A stretch of 64,000 nucleotides of DNA from Neurospora tetraspora (lineage: Eukaryota; Ascomycota; Sordariomycetes; Sordariales; Sordariaceae): assembly GCF_033439725.1 (NCBI RefSeq), contig NW_026944387.1:2542001-2606000 (forward strand), in the 5' to 3' direction. Within the stretch, counting starts at the first letter, position 1, and each line of letters starts with the position of its first letter. This document shows, piece by piece, positions 12,701-25,599 of this stretch. The notes beneath the pieces are model-generated. The model saw only the letters and a program-made list of their open reading frames with translations. It was not told the DNA's origin and ran no database searches. Made by a program: the position numbers and the translations under genes.

Positions 12701-15700
12701 AATTTATATTATATATTTTAATAATATTTTAATTTACTTCTAAATTAAAGAAGAATATAATAAGTATTTATAACTTATGTTTAAACGGTTAAAGGACGCC
12801 TAAGTATACGTTAAGCTTTCGAAGTACGAATTTTATAATAAGTATATTGATTTCCTTAATTACCGAATAACGACGGAAGGGATTATAATAGACCTAACCT
12901 AGGTTATAGTAGTTAAGGAATAATTAATACTGGAATTGTACTATAATATTTAAATCTTTTTCGGATTCGCCAATTTTTATTAACACTTTATTTATAAATA
13001 GTCCAAATTAGTAGCCCCTTTTATGGATTTACTAAAAGGAAATAAAAATAGGAAAAAGATTAGGCTATTCGAATAATTAAGAGAAATTAATAAAATATTT
13101 TAAACCCTAAAGGACGCTTTCGTATCGGCGCTTATATTCCGATATTAGGACTACTCTTAAAAAATAAGGGTAGAAACGGACACTTTTATTAAAGTTATTT
13201 TAAATATTCTATTTTAAAAGATTGACGAGTAATAATATTTAATAATTTTCTTTTTAAAGAAAATTAATGGATATTGAGCAGCGCTAGTATATAAGGTAAT
13301 AAAAGTTTTGTATTATAATAATTAATTTAAAATATTAGAATAACTATTTGGAAGGACCTTTTAAGAAATTTTTAATATTTATAAATTACTAAGCTTTAAC
13401 GGGTATTATGAAATTTCTAATAAAAGATTTCCGAGGAAGGCTAATGCGATAAATATATTAATTATTATAATTCGATTTCGATATAGAATATTAACCCGGC
13501 GCTACGAGCCCTATGGACGGGCTATTTAGAAAGTTAAATTATATAAAAGGGGAGATAGAATACGAGAATATCCTGTTTACTTTCTAAAAGAAGTTTAATT
13601 TAATTTAATAATTATTAATATCTTTCTAAAAATAATTTAATTCCAAAATAAAGTACTAATACGGTAAAAAAACAGTAATATATACGTTCGTTAAATACAT
13701 TAAGAGAGTTACTAAATCGGTGACGGGGCGGGGGTTAAAAGTAACCCCGTTAAACCCTAAGAATAATCCTTTTCCCCAAATTATCTTAAAGAAGGTCGCC
13801 CGTAAATTAATATATAAAGAATTACCCTTCGTATTATAAATAAACTAGGAACTTTATACTGTAGTAAAGGAATTCTAATTTAAGGACCATAATATTACCA
13901 ACCTATCGGTAATTATATAAATTAAAAGTTTAATAATTAAAGGGTATAAACTAAATAACTAAAGGGTTTTTTATTTTAAAAAATAGTTAGTAATCTTTAA
14001 TAAAGAATTACTATATAAGGAAATCCTATGTATTTATTATAATAAATTAAGGGCTAGTTATATAATATTTTTAAAATTCTAGAATTCATTAAAAGGAAAT
14101 TTTATTAGGAGAATTTCGCAAAGGATGTAAAAAAATATATTATTCGATACGAGTTGTACTAAAGTACCTAACGTCCTAAATATAAATCCTATAAAAATTT
14201 CTAATTTTTACTACGACCCGAATAACCTTTCTAAAAAATTAATATCGATTTTATTACCGGCCTATTACCGGATTAGGAGACTAATAATAAAATATATAAT
14301 ATTATCCTTATAATTATCAACCGATTTATAAAAATAATATTCTTTATTTTAATAACTAAAATTTTAAATATAATAATAATAATTAAACTCATATATAAAT
14401 ATATTAAATATTGTTTCGGCTCCCGCTTAGGAATCGTTAATAATCGAAATAAATCATTTATAGACGAATTCTAAAAAGAATTTACTAAAACCCAGGGTAT
14501 CCTATAATGGTTATTTATTGCCTTCTATTTATAAATAGATAATTAAACCGAGCGCTTCTATTAAATTTTAGAAAAGTTCTTTCGTATTAACGCTTTAAAA
14601 GGAAACCTGCCACTATAGTACTGCTAATTATAGGAGGCCGAATTTGTTTATAATAATTCGGTATATTTTATTACTGGGGTTTTATTATTCGAAGCCCTCT
14701 ATAGATATTATTTATATATAGTAAAATACGTAGAAAGCCAAAACGAATTACAGATTTAAAGAATAAAAGAAAAGTTTTAAAAAATAAAATAAATATGTAA
14801 AGTTATAACTATTATTAGAAATAAACTATCCAAATTTAATAAAAGGGGTATAATAAATAATATATACCGATAAAATTCCAATTTAGAAATTTAGTAGGAT
14901 TATCTACAAAAGGTTTTCGATTTAAGAACTATAAATTAGCCCTTATATTTATTAAAATAGAAATAAAATAAAAGATTGGGTTATAAATATATTAAATCTT
15001 CTTACCGATACAATATTGCTGGATATATAACGTTTCCCCTATAAGCTTATTAAAACCCTAGAAAATAAGGAGCAAAATTACTGAAGATATATTATTAATA
15101 CGGTTAGCGGAGGAATAAAAAGAATACGAAATAAAAGAGGTAATAAATTATAAGGGAGAAGGGATAGAAAAGAGATTTTTAATTAAATAGGCTGGTTAGC
15201 CCGTGGAATATAATATTTAGGAACCGGAAGAATATTTTTATAATGTATAAAAGGTATTCTCTAAATATTAGAAAATTAGGTAGAAATATTATAAAAAATA
15301 GGATAATTAGATTAATAGTATAAAAAATAAATTTAATTATTCTAAAATGAAAATTATTTTTTAAATAATATTAAAATTCTATAATAATTATAATAAACCG
15401 GTAATTTATATACTAATTAAAATAAGAAGCCGAAGGGTCACCGAAGAGGAGATTTAAGGAATTGGTAATTAATAAAGGAATATATCTAAATAGAAAATAT
15501 AATTAAGTAAACTTATCTTAAAAGACCTAACCCCTATTTATATTTCTTAAAAAAATTGTTTATAATTATTTAACCCGAAGTATTATATTTATGGGGGGAA
15601 TGCTAATAGGCCGCCGGAAGGGTAAGCTTAGAAACCGAAATATTTAAAGTATAATCGGTATAGGCGGCCGACGCGGTAGGTTTAAAACGAATATTTATAA

Positions 15701-17150
15701 AAACCTTACGGGGAATAATTATTAATTTACTAGTATATGGATAATAATGAATTTTAGGAAAGGTTACGATTATAAGGACTTTAAATTTAATAAATAGAGA
15801 AAATACTTTTTTACTCTTACCTTTTTTAATAGTAATAAAACGCCGGCTAATAAGAACCTCCTTACTTTTACCTTTTTTAATAGCGGTAGGATAACAGCTA
15901 ATAAAGGTAGAACCGTTAACCGGGTTAGGAGGATTATAGCGGAAAATAATAAATAAATAAGGTTCGAAAAGGGTAAGGGAGGCTAATAAAAAATATTAGT
16001 AAATTTATATATTAAGGAGGCGATTAATTTAGTATAGGCCGAAGAGGGTTTTCTATATAAAATTATAGGACTTTCTAATTCGATGCTAATAAGAGCCGTT
16101 AAAGAAATATTAAAAATCTTTAAATAAAGTATTAAAGGATTATTACCCTTAATAAACGTGATAAATTAATCTTGAAGAATATAGGTATAACCTATAATTT
16201 TAAATTTATTAAAGTTAGTAAAAAGGGGGCGACGGAGTATTATAGTAAGTAAATTCTCTATAAACTGACGAGCCGCTTTTAAAGAAAGAACTTTCTTAGT
16301 AATAGGATCAATTTTTATAATAGGTTTAATAGGGGGTAAAGTTATTAAAATAAGAAATATAATTATGACTGAAGAAGCGGAGAGAGGCTTAATTTTGGAC
16401 GGAAAAGAATTATTAACCCGAATTATAAAGGTTAGAGTTAAAGGATTTCTAATGCGAAATAATTTATATAAATAATTAGATGAATTAAATTCCTAGGAAG
16501 GAATATCGAAAATATTAAAAACCGCCGAAAGGAAAATAATTATATAAAATATAGGGGTAATTACTATAGAAGCCTTTAACGCTACGCTAATAGAATTTAT
16601 ATTTTTATTTTATCCTAAGGGTAAAACTTATTTTTAAAATTCTATAAAAGGAAAGAGAATACGGTTAAGAAGATAATTAATAAAAGGAGTCTAAAATAAT
16701 GAAATTACGCCGCTTATTATGCGAAGAACCGCCTCCTTCCGAATTAAATTATAGATTTTTATAAATAGAAATAAAAACTTCTTTATTTTTAAGACCGAAG
16801 GGGTTTCTAAAGTAGGAATGGTCCAATTTAAAAAAAGGGTTTAAGATTAATTAATTGAAGGGCAATGCGGAGGTATTGATTTATTAATATAAAGGCGTAG
16901 GAATAGTAGGGACATTATTTAGGAAATTTTAATAATAGAAATACCGGCTATTATTATTACTGAAGAATGTATTAATAGGAGGCTGGGGTATATTATTTAT
17001 ATAATATAAAAATGTAGGGTTGTTGTTAATAGGAATTCTATTACTTTTTTAAATAGAAGGATAATTATAATTAAAAGTCGGCGTAGTATTATATTTATTA
17101 GAGGAAGTAAAGGAAGATTTTAAAGAAGAATGATAAGAGGATTCGGTTTT

Positions 17151-17460
17151 TTAAATACTATTAAGGAAAGGGATATTTAATTTTATACGATTTATAGAAC
17201 TATCGGAATCGTTGCTGGAATTAGAAAACGATTTAGAATTAAAAAACGATCCGGAATTGGAAAACTGTTCGGAATTAGAAGAATTAAAAGAATTAGAGCG
17301 TTTGGAAGATTTAGAAGAATGGTCAAATTCGCTATCCTCGAAAATAAAACCGACTGCCGAATTTCTATTAATAAAGAATTCCATTTCGCTATTAAATTCG
17401 TCTTCGTCAGTAAAGGGGCGGCGCTTATTAATATTTATATCCTTTTTAAATTCTTTATAA
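17151..17460. repeat. Low-complexity Glu/Leu- or Ser/Asn-coding patch inside the LTR element
   Basis: The plus strand is open for about 80 codons and reads as a Glu/Leu/Asp-rich repeat. The minus strand is open over the same bases and reads as a Ser/Asn/Phe-rich repeat. Openness on both strands comes from low-complexity GAA/TTA-type repeats and is not good evidence for a gene. It lies in the unassigned 3' third of the retroelement. Confidence 0.5.
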
Positions 17461-19115
17461 TTAGAGTTAAAAGGTTTTAAGATAGTAGTATTATTATAAA
17501 TTTATTAAAAATAGAAACGAATAAATTTATTATTAATTATATAAGGAATAAATAAAGTAAATTAAAAGTAATCCTTTATATAGTAGACTGGAAAAAGCGA
17601 AGGATTGTTAAAGCGAATTACCGGCGATTAATAATTATTATTATTATCTTCGTTATTAGAAATATAAAAATAGGTATCGAAATTAGGTAAATAGTTATAT
17701 TAGAAAAGTAGCGCGGGATAGGCGATACGAAGACCTATATTAGCGCGTAAATTGAATTAGGAGGAACGGAGTTTGATATTATTATTTAAATTTTAATAAA
17801 CGATAATTCGGGTAAATATATAAATTAGAAACGGGCTATTAATAGATTTCTATAACTTTTTCTAGGATTTATATTAATAGTCTGTAAATTTGTACATATA
17901 TTAAGTAATAAATTAATTTAATACTATTATAACGGCGATTAAAATATTTAAAGTTTATTTAATGGTAAGGAAATAACTACCAATCTAAATTATAGCGTTA
18001 ATATATTAAGCGGAATTAAAGTTAATTCCGAAATTTAAAAAAAGCTAAAAATAATTAGGAATTGTAGTACTTAAGCGCCGGAAATTATAAACCTCCTTTA
18101 TAACCTAGCTAATAATAATATTTTTACCCCGAATGGAGGTATATTTTTTAAAAAGACTTTTCTAATTAGTTATAGAACGGTAATATTAAATATTTCGCCT
18201 TGAAAATATTAAAATAAATACGTTTATCGATATTAATCCTAACCGAAGGATCGCCGGTATTAGTATCTATACAGAATTAAATATATCTCAAAATATTTAA
18301 GACGTAATATTAATACATTTAGAATAATTTAAAATATTTATAAGGAATTTAAATTATTAAAGGTTAATTGATAAAGTAGGTTAGAAATAAAGGAAGGATA
18401 ATTTATAGGACGATAAATTTACTTTTATACCTAATAATATATATAATTATTATTAGAATTTTCAATTTGTTAATAATAAAGGAATAGTAGGTTAAAGTAG
18501 ATAATTACCGAATAAAGGCTGTAAAGGATATTCTCGCTATCCTAAGAAATAAATTAATACCAACGTATTGCTAATAAATTAAAGGATCCGGTAGGGAAAT
18601 ATTTATAGGATATTAAATAAATAGAAAGCCCTTAGTAAGGTTATGAAGGTATTAACGAAGGATATATTCGGTTTAAATAATTAGGAAGCTAATAATTTTA
18701 AGAAATTTAATATTAAGAGGCGCCGTAGGGTAGCTATTGAATTAGCGCTCTTATACGGGGATAAATTAATTTATATTAGTTATAATTATAATATAATTAT
18801 TAAAGGAAAGAAAAAAGTAAAGGAGAGGAAAGAATTTTTTAATTTTAAAAAAAGCAAAGATAAATAGTAAATAATTATTCCCTAGCGTAAGTAATTGTAG
18901 CGGGCAAGCGCTTAAAAGGTTAGGCGTTATTAAAGGGGGGAATAATGTAATATAATAAACGTATTTACGAAATAATGAATAAAGTCGAAAGGTCGCCGAC
19001 CAAGGGCCTATTTATATTACGTTAAAATATAGCCGATTAAAACCTAGGTTATACTTTAAAATTAGGAAGTATAGTTAAATTATAAGGGATTATAGTTATT
19101 AGAAGAGGGGATAAT

Positions 19116-19426
19116 TATAAAGTTATTATACCGAAGGGCTTAGGAATTAAGTCCGAAGAGCGGAACGTTATAACGAATTAATGAGAATAATAAAGCGGAG
19201 CGAGGTGGCTATTATAATAAGTAGTAGAGTAGGTGTAATAATAATAGAAGTATATAGTCGGAGGCTGGGCGCTGGATCCCGGGCTTACTAAGGGTTTACG
19301 TACAAAATAAGAACCTTTATAGCCTAGCCGGACATTCTCTACCGGCTAGGCTAAAGTCTACCTTTTGGAATAAACCTACTATCGTATACTAAATGTATTC
19401 TCACCCTATCGTGCTATAACTTTATA
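19116..19426 (+). repeat. Right LTR (311 bp)
   Basis: Partner of 9482-9792, equal in length and gap-free in alignment. It retains C or G at many places where the left copy has T or A and the reverse elsewhere, so the two copies were mutated independently. It is followed by TTTAT (19427-19431), matching CTTAT before the left LTR. Confidence 0.85.
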
Positions 19427-22400
19427 TTTATCTTATTATAGTAATAATTTAATTTATATAAGCCTTATTATATATCGATTATAATATTATTATTAATTAT
19501 CCTCCCAATCCTCCTAATACTTCACTTACCATTTCTCTATAAAAAATAAACCCTACGTATTAATAATATTCTCTTATTTTTATCTTCCTTCATTATTTTA
19601 AAAATCTTATATAAATAAACCTTATCTTATATCGATTATAATATCGTTATCAATTATCTATAAATATTTCTTATTTTTAATAGAAGGCCCCGAAACAAAT
19701 TCTCATTTTTGAAATCGAATTTACATTTCACATTTTCGATACAAAACAAATTCCCTCATCTCTATCTCACCCTATCTCGTTAACTATAATTCTTATATAA
19801 ATTAACTATATTAATTTATTTACCTCAATCCTTATAAACTAATCAAATTAAATTTATAGGCCCGGAATCTACTAAGTAATTAAATAAACTATCGACTCTA
19901 TTCTTATTTAAATCTTCGATAGTCTTAATAGCTTTAAGCCCTCTTTAGGCGTAGGCGTAAAATAATTTCATTTATAATATATTTAACAAATATAAAATTA
20001 TTCAATTAAATTATTTATTTATTCAGTTCAATCTAACTACTTATTATGTTTAGTCTACCGTTTAAATCTATTTAATATCCTAATTATAGGCTCCTACTAT
20101 TCTTATTACTCCCTTAGGTAGGCGCTCTTTAATATTAGGACCGGAAATACGTATATATTTAATCTAAATTATTAAATTAACTAATTTATTATATTCGAAG
20201 CGTTTTATTATATATTAATACTCTCTATATATTGTTTATAATATAATAATTCTCCACTTAATAAAGGAATATAAACTTTAACGTTAATGCTTAAACGGAT
20301 TTATATCGCTATAAAATCTTATTAACTATTCGCTTTATATAATTATAATCGAATAGCCCGCACGCAAGTAAATAATATATAGTAAAATGTAGCCTTATAC
20401 TATATTAATAACTAACTAAATATTTATAAGGCGAAATATTAAATTATAATATCTTTATGTCCTAAAACTACCTTAGGTATTATTATATATTAAAATATTT
20501 ATATCGTATATATTATTAACCTACCGCCTTTCTAATAGTTACCCTATTATATACATAATATAAAATTGTATAATACTTTCGAAAATACTTAATATTTTTC
20601 CTAAGGCAACGATACGTATATTATTTAAAAAGGCCGTAATATCGTCGTCGCTCGTACTAAATTAATTAATAAATTTAAAAATATATAGCCAGAATTAGCT
20701 ATACAACTAGAATTAGCCAAATTAATCAGAATGCAATCCTTTATCTATATTAGAATAATAAAAAAATAAATCGGGAATATACTATACCTTTATTATTATA
20801 TTCTTATTATATTCTTATTATATTTAATAATTCTAATAATTTTTTATTAAACGTTCTTATATCCTATTCCGTTCGTTTAATAAATTTCTCCTTATTAGCT
20901 ATTTATTCCTCTATACTTTATTAATATTTAATATTCGCACCTACTTCACTATATTGCCTCCTTTATTAATACTTCTCTCAGAAATAATTCATAGCTACCG
21001 TTTATTCCTAATTCTTATATTAAACCTTAATGACTTTATTAATTGTAAGTTTAATTTATAAATAAATTAGGACTTACAACCCCATAAACGTACTTTCTAA
21101 TTAAGCCCAGTTTATTTTATTAATCTTCTGTATTTACTTTATTATATTACTTCTTTATTATATCTTTTCTTCTACCATACCTCCTTTAAATACAATCCAT
21201 AATTATTATTTATTCTTAACTTTTATACCAAACCCTAATTACTCTATTAATTATAAATTTAATTTATAAATAAATTGGGATTTATAATCCTATAAATATG
21301 CTTTTCAGCTAAACCCTATTAATTTTATTAATTGTAGGCTTCGGTATAAATAAGTTAGGCAAAAACGAACGGTATTATTAACGTAATATTATTAATATAT
21401 TATCTTTAATAAAAATAAGAAAAATAGCTGGGTAAATAACCTAATATAATCTATAATAAGTATATAATAATTATGCGCGAGGTATAATATTCCTAACTTA
21501 TATATTATATTAGATTCCATTAATTAACCGAAGCTTCGATTACTTTAACTGTAATGCGGCCGCTACCGTCGGCATAATTTATAAAGAACGCCGGATATAA
21601 TAAAGAATCCAAATAGCCACTATAAAAGAAGAAATGTAATATAGAAAAAGTAATAGAATAAAATAAAGTAATAATATAATTAATGATAAAATACTAAGAA
21701 TTCCCCCTATTTATATTTCTTAAGGTATATACCGTTTTACAAGCCCGATTCGTAATACCCTATCTTATAATTTATACTAATTCGTCAAATATAAATAAAA
21801 ATATTTACCTCTAATATTAAATAATTAAATTCTCCCTTTCCTATTTATGTGTTAAAACCCTATATTGTCCAATATTATATTCTATATTAAATATATTTAA
21901 CTAGTTTACAAAAATTATGTATTTACTCCTATCGAATTATTTAAATAGTAATTTATTATAAGTCCTTTTATATTCGCCGTTTTAAAAGCTTTGACCCCTA
22001 AAGTTTAAACGGCTATTCTTACTATTCTATTCCCTAATTAAAAAAACCCTATTAGAAATACTTACCGGTCGGAATATTTATAATTATATTTTAAACTAGG
22101 TGTTTTTAACCTATTATCGCCCGATTATTAATAATATAAAAGAAAATCCAACCCTCTAATACTATATTTCTAATTATAATTTAATGAATACTAAATAAAT
22201 TAGATCGCCGGATATATATTTATCGTTTTTACCGACCGATTGATAGCCGTTCGAATATTATATTTAAATCTATATTAACTTTACTGTATTATATGATTCG
22301 AAATCGATACTAATTATAGTTTGAAATTGTATAAAGATATAAAAGAATTTAATAACCTATTAAACTGTACTTATTGCGACCATATCGTTGTCTAACCGCT

Positions 22401-22692
22401 CTAAAAACTTTTTTCCTATATAATTACTATTAATTAGGGAATTGGTTATTGCGTAAGAATCTATTAAATTTAATAAAGAAATTCTTAATTAACGTCGAGA
22501 AAAGCGGTTTAAAAGAATTAGAATTGTAATAAGGATTGGATAATAAGGACGACGATAATAAGAGGGTTTATTTTAAATTAGACTGCTTAACGGAATTACA
22601 TAAAGGGTAATTTCTAGAATTTAACAATATATATTAATTTCGATATATAATTACCCTTTATCCGTTGGACGTATATTAATTATAATTATAAT
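19427..22692. repeat. AT-rich RIP-mutated block with tandem repeats
   Basis: The first part (19427-19672) is the remainder of tandem unit B and a third unit C, which begins CATTTCTCTATAAAAAATAA at 19530. A separate roughly 208-bp tandem duplication lies at about 20930-21340. The rest is AT-rich with no open frame longer than chance. On the plus strand CpA is fairly common and TpG rare from about 19.4 to 21.4 kb, opposite to what I see in much of the LTR element. I see no gene. Confidence 0.75.
20930..21340. repeat. Tandem duplication with about 208-bp period
   Basis: The segment around 21041 (AATTGTAAGTTTAATTTATA, then AATAAATTAGGACTTACAA) recurs around 21249 as AATTATAAATTTAATTTATA, then AATAAATTGGGATTTATAA. 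Similarity extends on both sides. Most differences are G/A or C/T. The ends are approximate. Confidence 0.6.
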
Positions 22693-23107
22693 AGAGAATG
22701 TCTTTTCGCACCGTTACAATTGTCTTTATATACCGTTATCCAAAATTGAACCAAGTATAACTTAGCCAAACCTAGGTCTACGAATATAATAGTAAGGTCA
22801 GAAAATGTGTTAATTTTTGTTTCATATTACTAAGGCAACACACTCCTTATACCCCTTTATACTCCCGCGGTAGGAGTAGAAGTTTAATATTAAAAGTTAA
22901 TTAGGCTTATTTTTAATGTTCTTTATACTACCAAGGCTATAGAGGGTGTATAATTACAATATGAATGACATTTGGTAAAGTAGAAAAAGACAAAAGTTCC
23001 AAGCCCCTTTATGAATTATAAGCCCTTAATTTGGTAGAGTTACTTTGGAAAGCATTTTGGATAACGGTGTATAAAGACAATCGTGACGGTGCGAAAAGAC
23101 TTTCTCT
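22693..23107. mobile_element. MITE-like element with 54-bp terminal inverted repeats
   Basis: The left end (22693-22746, starting AGAGAATGTCTTTTCGCACC) matches the reverse complement of the right end (23054-23107, read inward AGAGAAAGTCTTTTCGCACC) over 54 bp with four mismatches. The whole unit is 415 bp and has no coding capacity, which suits a non-autonomous DNA transposon. Unlike its surroundings it keeps ordinary CpA and TpG content. A target-site duplication cannot be fixed because the flanks are TA-rich; Tc1/mariner affiliation is only a guess. Confidence 0.8.
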
Positions 23108-23784
23108 TATAATAAGTCTAAACGGCTAATTTATAAATAATAATTCAATTTAATTCAATTACCTAATATCGGAATTTAAATTAATTAATCGTAATATTTA
23201 CTATACTACTATATAATTCGTAACATAAATAATTACGAATTATATTAATATATTAATGTAAATATAAGTTTTCAAAAACCTTTTTATTAATATATTCTAA
23301 TAAATATGGAAAATAATAAATAAAACCGTCCGGGATAAAACTACTTTTGAAAAACAGCGGGACGATAAAATTATAAATACGGTTAAAGATTTAAAAGTAA
23401 TTATTTGAAAGGGTTTTTACAAATTTAATAAGAAATTAATAAATATTTAAAAGATAATTAAAAATAAATACAGTAAATTATTAAATATTATAAAGAAAAT
23501 AACGGACGTAATAGATGAAAAGATGTAAAACTCTTTACAATTAGAGTTAGATTAAGAATTCATTTAATAAAGGATAAATAATTTAATAATGGAATTCAAA
23601 CAATTATCAGTATCTAATCATAATACTAAATAAATACCTTTCTAATCAAATTATATTCGACTCTATTTATAAAATTCTATATTATATAATTACTTATTTT
23701 TATTTAACTTTAAAATTAAAACTAAAACGTAAAAGAGGAATTTATTAATGCTTCGTCCTACTTTTACAAATAATAATTAAATCC

Positions 23785-23922
23785 CCTCCTTATTATATTA
23801 CAATTTAGCCGATTTATTAATAAATTGGTTCGATATTCGAATTTAATACTAAACTTTATTTATATTTATTCGTATACTATAAAATAATAATCGGGTTTTA
23901 TATTCCTACCCGTCGGTTAATT
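23785..23922 (-). repeat. 138-bp dispersed repeat, copy 2
   Basis: The reverse complement aligns without gaps to 953-1090. It is bounded on the left by CCTCCTTATTATATTACAAT and on the right by GTCGGTTAATT. It keeps some CpG-rich positions that are mutated in copy 1. Confidence 0.7.
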
Positions 23923-25319
23923 TTTGTATATTAATAATAAGTATTTTATATTAAATATTTTTCTTATCTTGTATATATAAATAGAAATTAAATGTTTAAT
24001 ATTTCTATATAGGGAATTATACTAAATTTAAAATCTATGTATTAGAATTTTCTCCGTAAATAAATATTTACTAATAAGCGTTTTACTATTTACTATTTTA
24101 ATATATAGTATCTTAATACATTTAAATTTATAACATACTTTATAATCTTCTTTTTAAATATAAAAGAAAAAATATATAATTCGAATTAGTAACTTCTTAA
24201 AAATATAACTTATATAAATACTAATTATACTATAATACTAAATTTTATAATATAATTGCTAACCGAGTCTATATAAAATTTAAATAATATTATTTTAAAA
24301 ATTTAAGGCTAATACAAATAATTAAACGAATAAAATTAGATTTATCCTAGTTTTATCCGAAATTAATTTATATTATAAATTTCATTTACTATTTTACCCC
24401 TTTTAATAAATACATACAATATAATACAGATGATATAATTACGTACTTATATTTACTAATTTAATAAGAGGAATAATTATTATATTAATTACAAATTCTT
24501 TTTTTATTTCTTTCCTTTAATTCTTCTTCGATTATTTAAACATTTATTAATTTACCCCTATTTACCCCCTACTACTCCTCCGAAATCTATCGAAATTAAT
24601 TAAAAATTTATTAACGATTTATCTTTTATAATAGCGCCTGCTTACTATAAATTTACAATTTTTAACGTATATAAAAAATATTTAAATAGTAAATAGAAAC
24701 CCGTTAAACCCGAAAATAAAGGTAAATATTAGGTTGTAGTATCCCCTTTAGAGACTGATAAATATATAAATATTAAAACCGATTGCTAATTTATCCCTAA
24801 TTTACCCCTAATCTATCCTTGCTAATTACTTTATAGGGCGTATATATAATCGCCCCTAGTAAGATTTTTTGCTGCTAAATAAAGTTTAAACCGGATTGTA
24901 ATAGCGCGGATACTTAATATAATTTCAATATAAATAATATTTAAAAATTAATAATATTAAATTAATAATTAATTTTTAACTTATCTAAATTATATTTACT
25001 ATTTATAATAATTTTATTAAATATTTAAAGGGTATTTATAATATCCTTAAACAATATTTACCTAACGTTTTAATTGGAAGTATTAAAATTAAGGTTTATA
25101 TAATTATTATTAATATATAACTTATTCCTAACTAATTTCCAAATAATTTAAAACTAATTACGGATAAATCTAAGATAGTATAAGGATTTTATAGCTTTTA
25201 TAACCTCCAGTTAGGCTATAACCGTCTTTATCCCTAGTAGGACTTTATGACCGATTATTCTTAAGAAATGTAAAGTAGTAATTATCGACGAAAAATCGGA
25301 CCTATTAGATTTACTGTCA

Positions 25320-25570
25320 ATTAAGAAAGAGGAGTAATAGGAAGTATAGGAAGAGGAATAATAGGAAATATAAGAGGAGGAATAGTAAGAGGAGTAAGAG
25401 GAAGAATAAGAGGAAGAATAATAGGAAATATAGTAGGAAGTATAAGAGGAGGAATAAGAAGAGGAATAAGAGGAAATATAGGAGGAAAAATAGTAAAAAG
25501 TATAGGAAGAAGAATAATAAGAAGTATAAAAGAAAAGGAACGAGGAGGAGGCGGATACGGAGGAAAATAA
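25320..25570 (+). repeat. Purine-rich (GGAAGAATA/GGAGGAATA)n tract
   Basis: About 250 bp is almost pure A/G on the plus strand apart from scattered T, built of units such as GAGGAATAATAGGAAATATA. It may be a RIP-altered GAG/GAA repeat that once coded an acidic run (GAG CAG to GAG TAG type changes), but it is now only low-complexity sequence. Confidence 0.7.
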
Positions 25571-25599
25571 TTTTATAGAAGTCCCTTTTTAAAAGAACG

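Larger units (their letters stand above)
9482..19426 (+). mobile_element. Ty3/Gypsy-type LTR retrotransposon fossil (about 9.9 kb)
   Basis: Two 311-bp LTRs bound a roughly 9.3-kb interior. Recognisable parts in order on the plus strand are a probable gag region (about 9.96-11.5 kb), a protease-like patch (about 11.7 kb), reverse transcriptase (about 12.3-12.8 kb, with the block IPFGLINTPTIF at 12624-12659 and KNRYPLPLI near 12.45 kb), an RNase H-like region (about 13.1-13.3 kb) and integrase-like sequence (about 14.1-14.8 kb, with DFITGLLPD at 14247-14273). The order RT, RNase H, integrase is that of Ty3/Gypsy. About 3.8 kb between the integrase region and the right LTR has no assigned role. 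The element is a fossil, broken by very many RIP changes across all its genes. LTR differences are almost all transitions, so mutation probably followed soon after insertion and the LTRs cannot be used as a neutral clock. Confidence 0.85.

Noticed and set aside
17151-17460. Two overlapping open frames of about 80 codons in the retroelement
   Set aside because: Open on both strands because of low-complexity repeats; no independent gene support.
4397-21340. Tandem and dispersed repeats considered as a CRISPR array
   Set aside because: Repeats are unequal, without regular unique spacers, in a eukaryotic genome; they are ordinary tandem or dispersed repeats.
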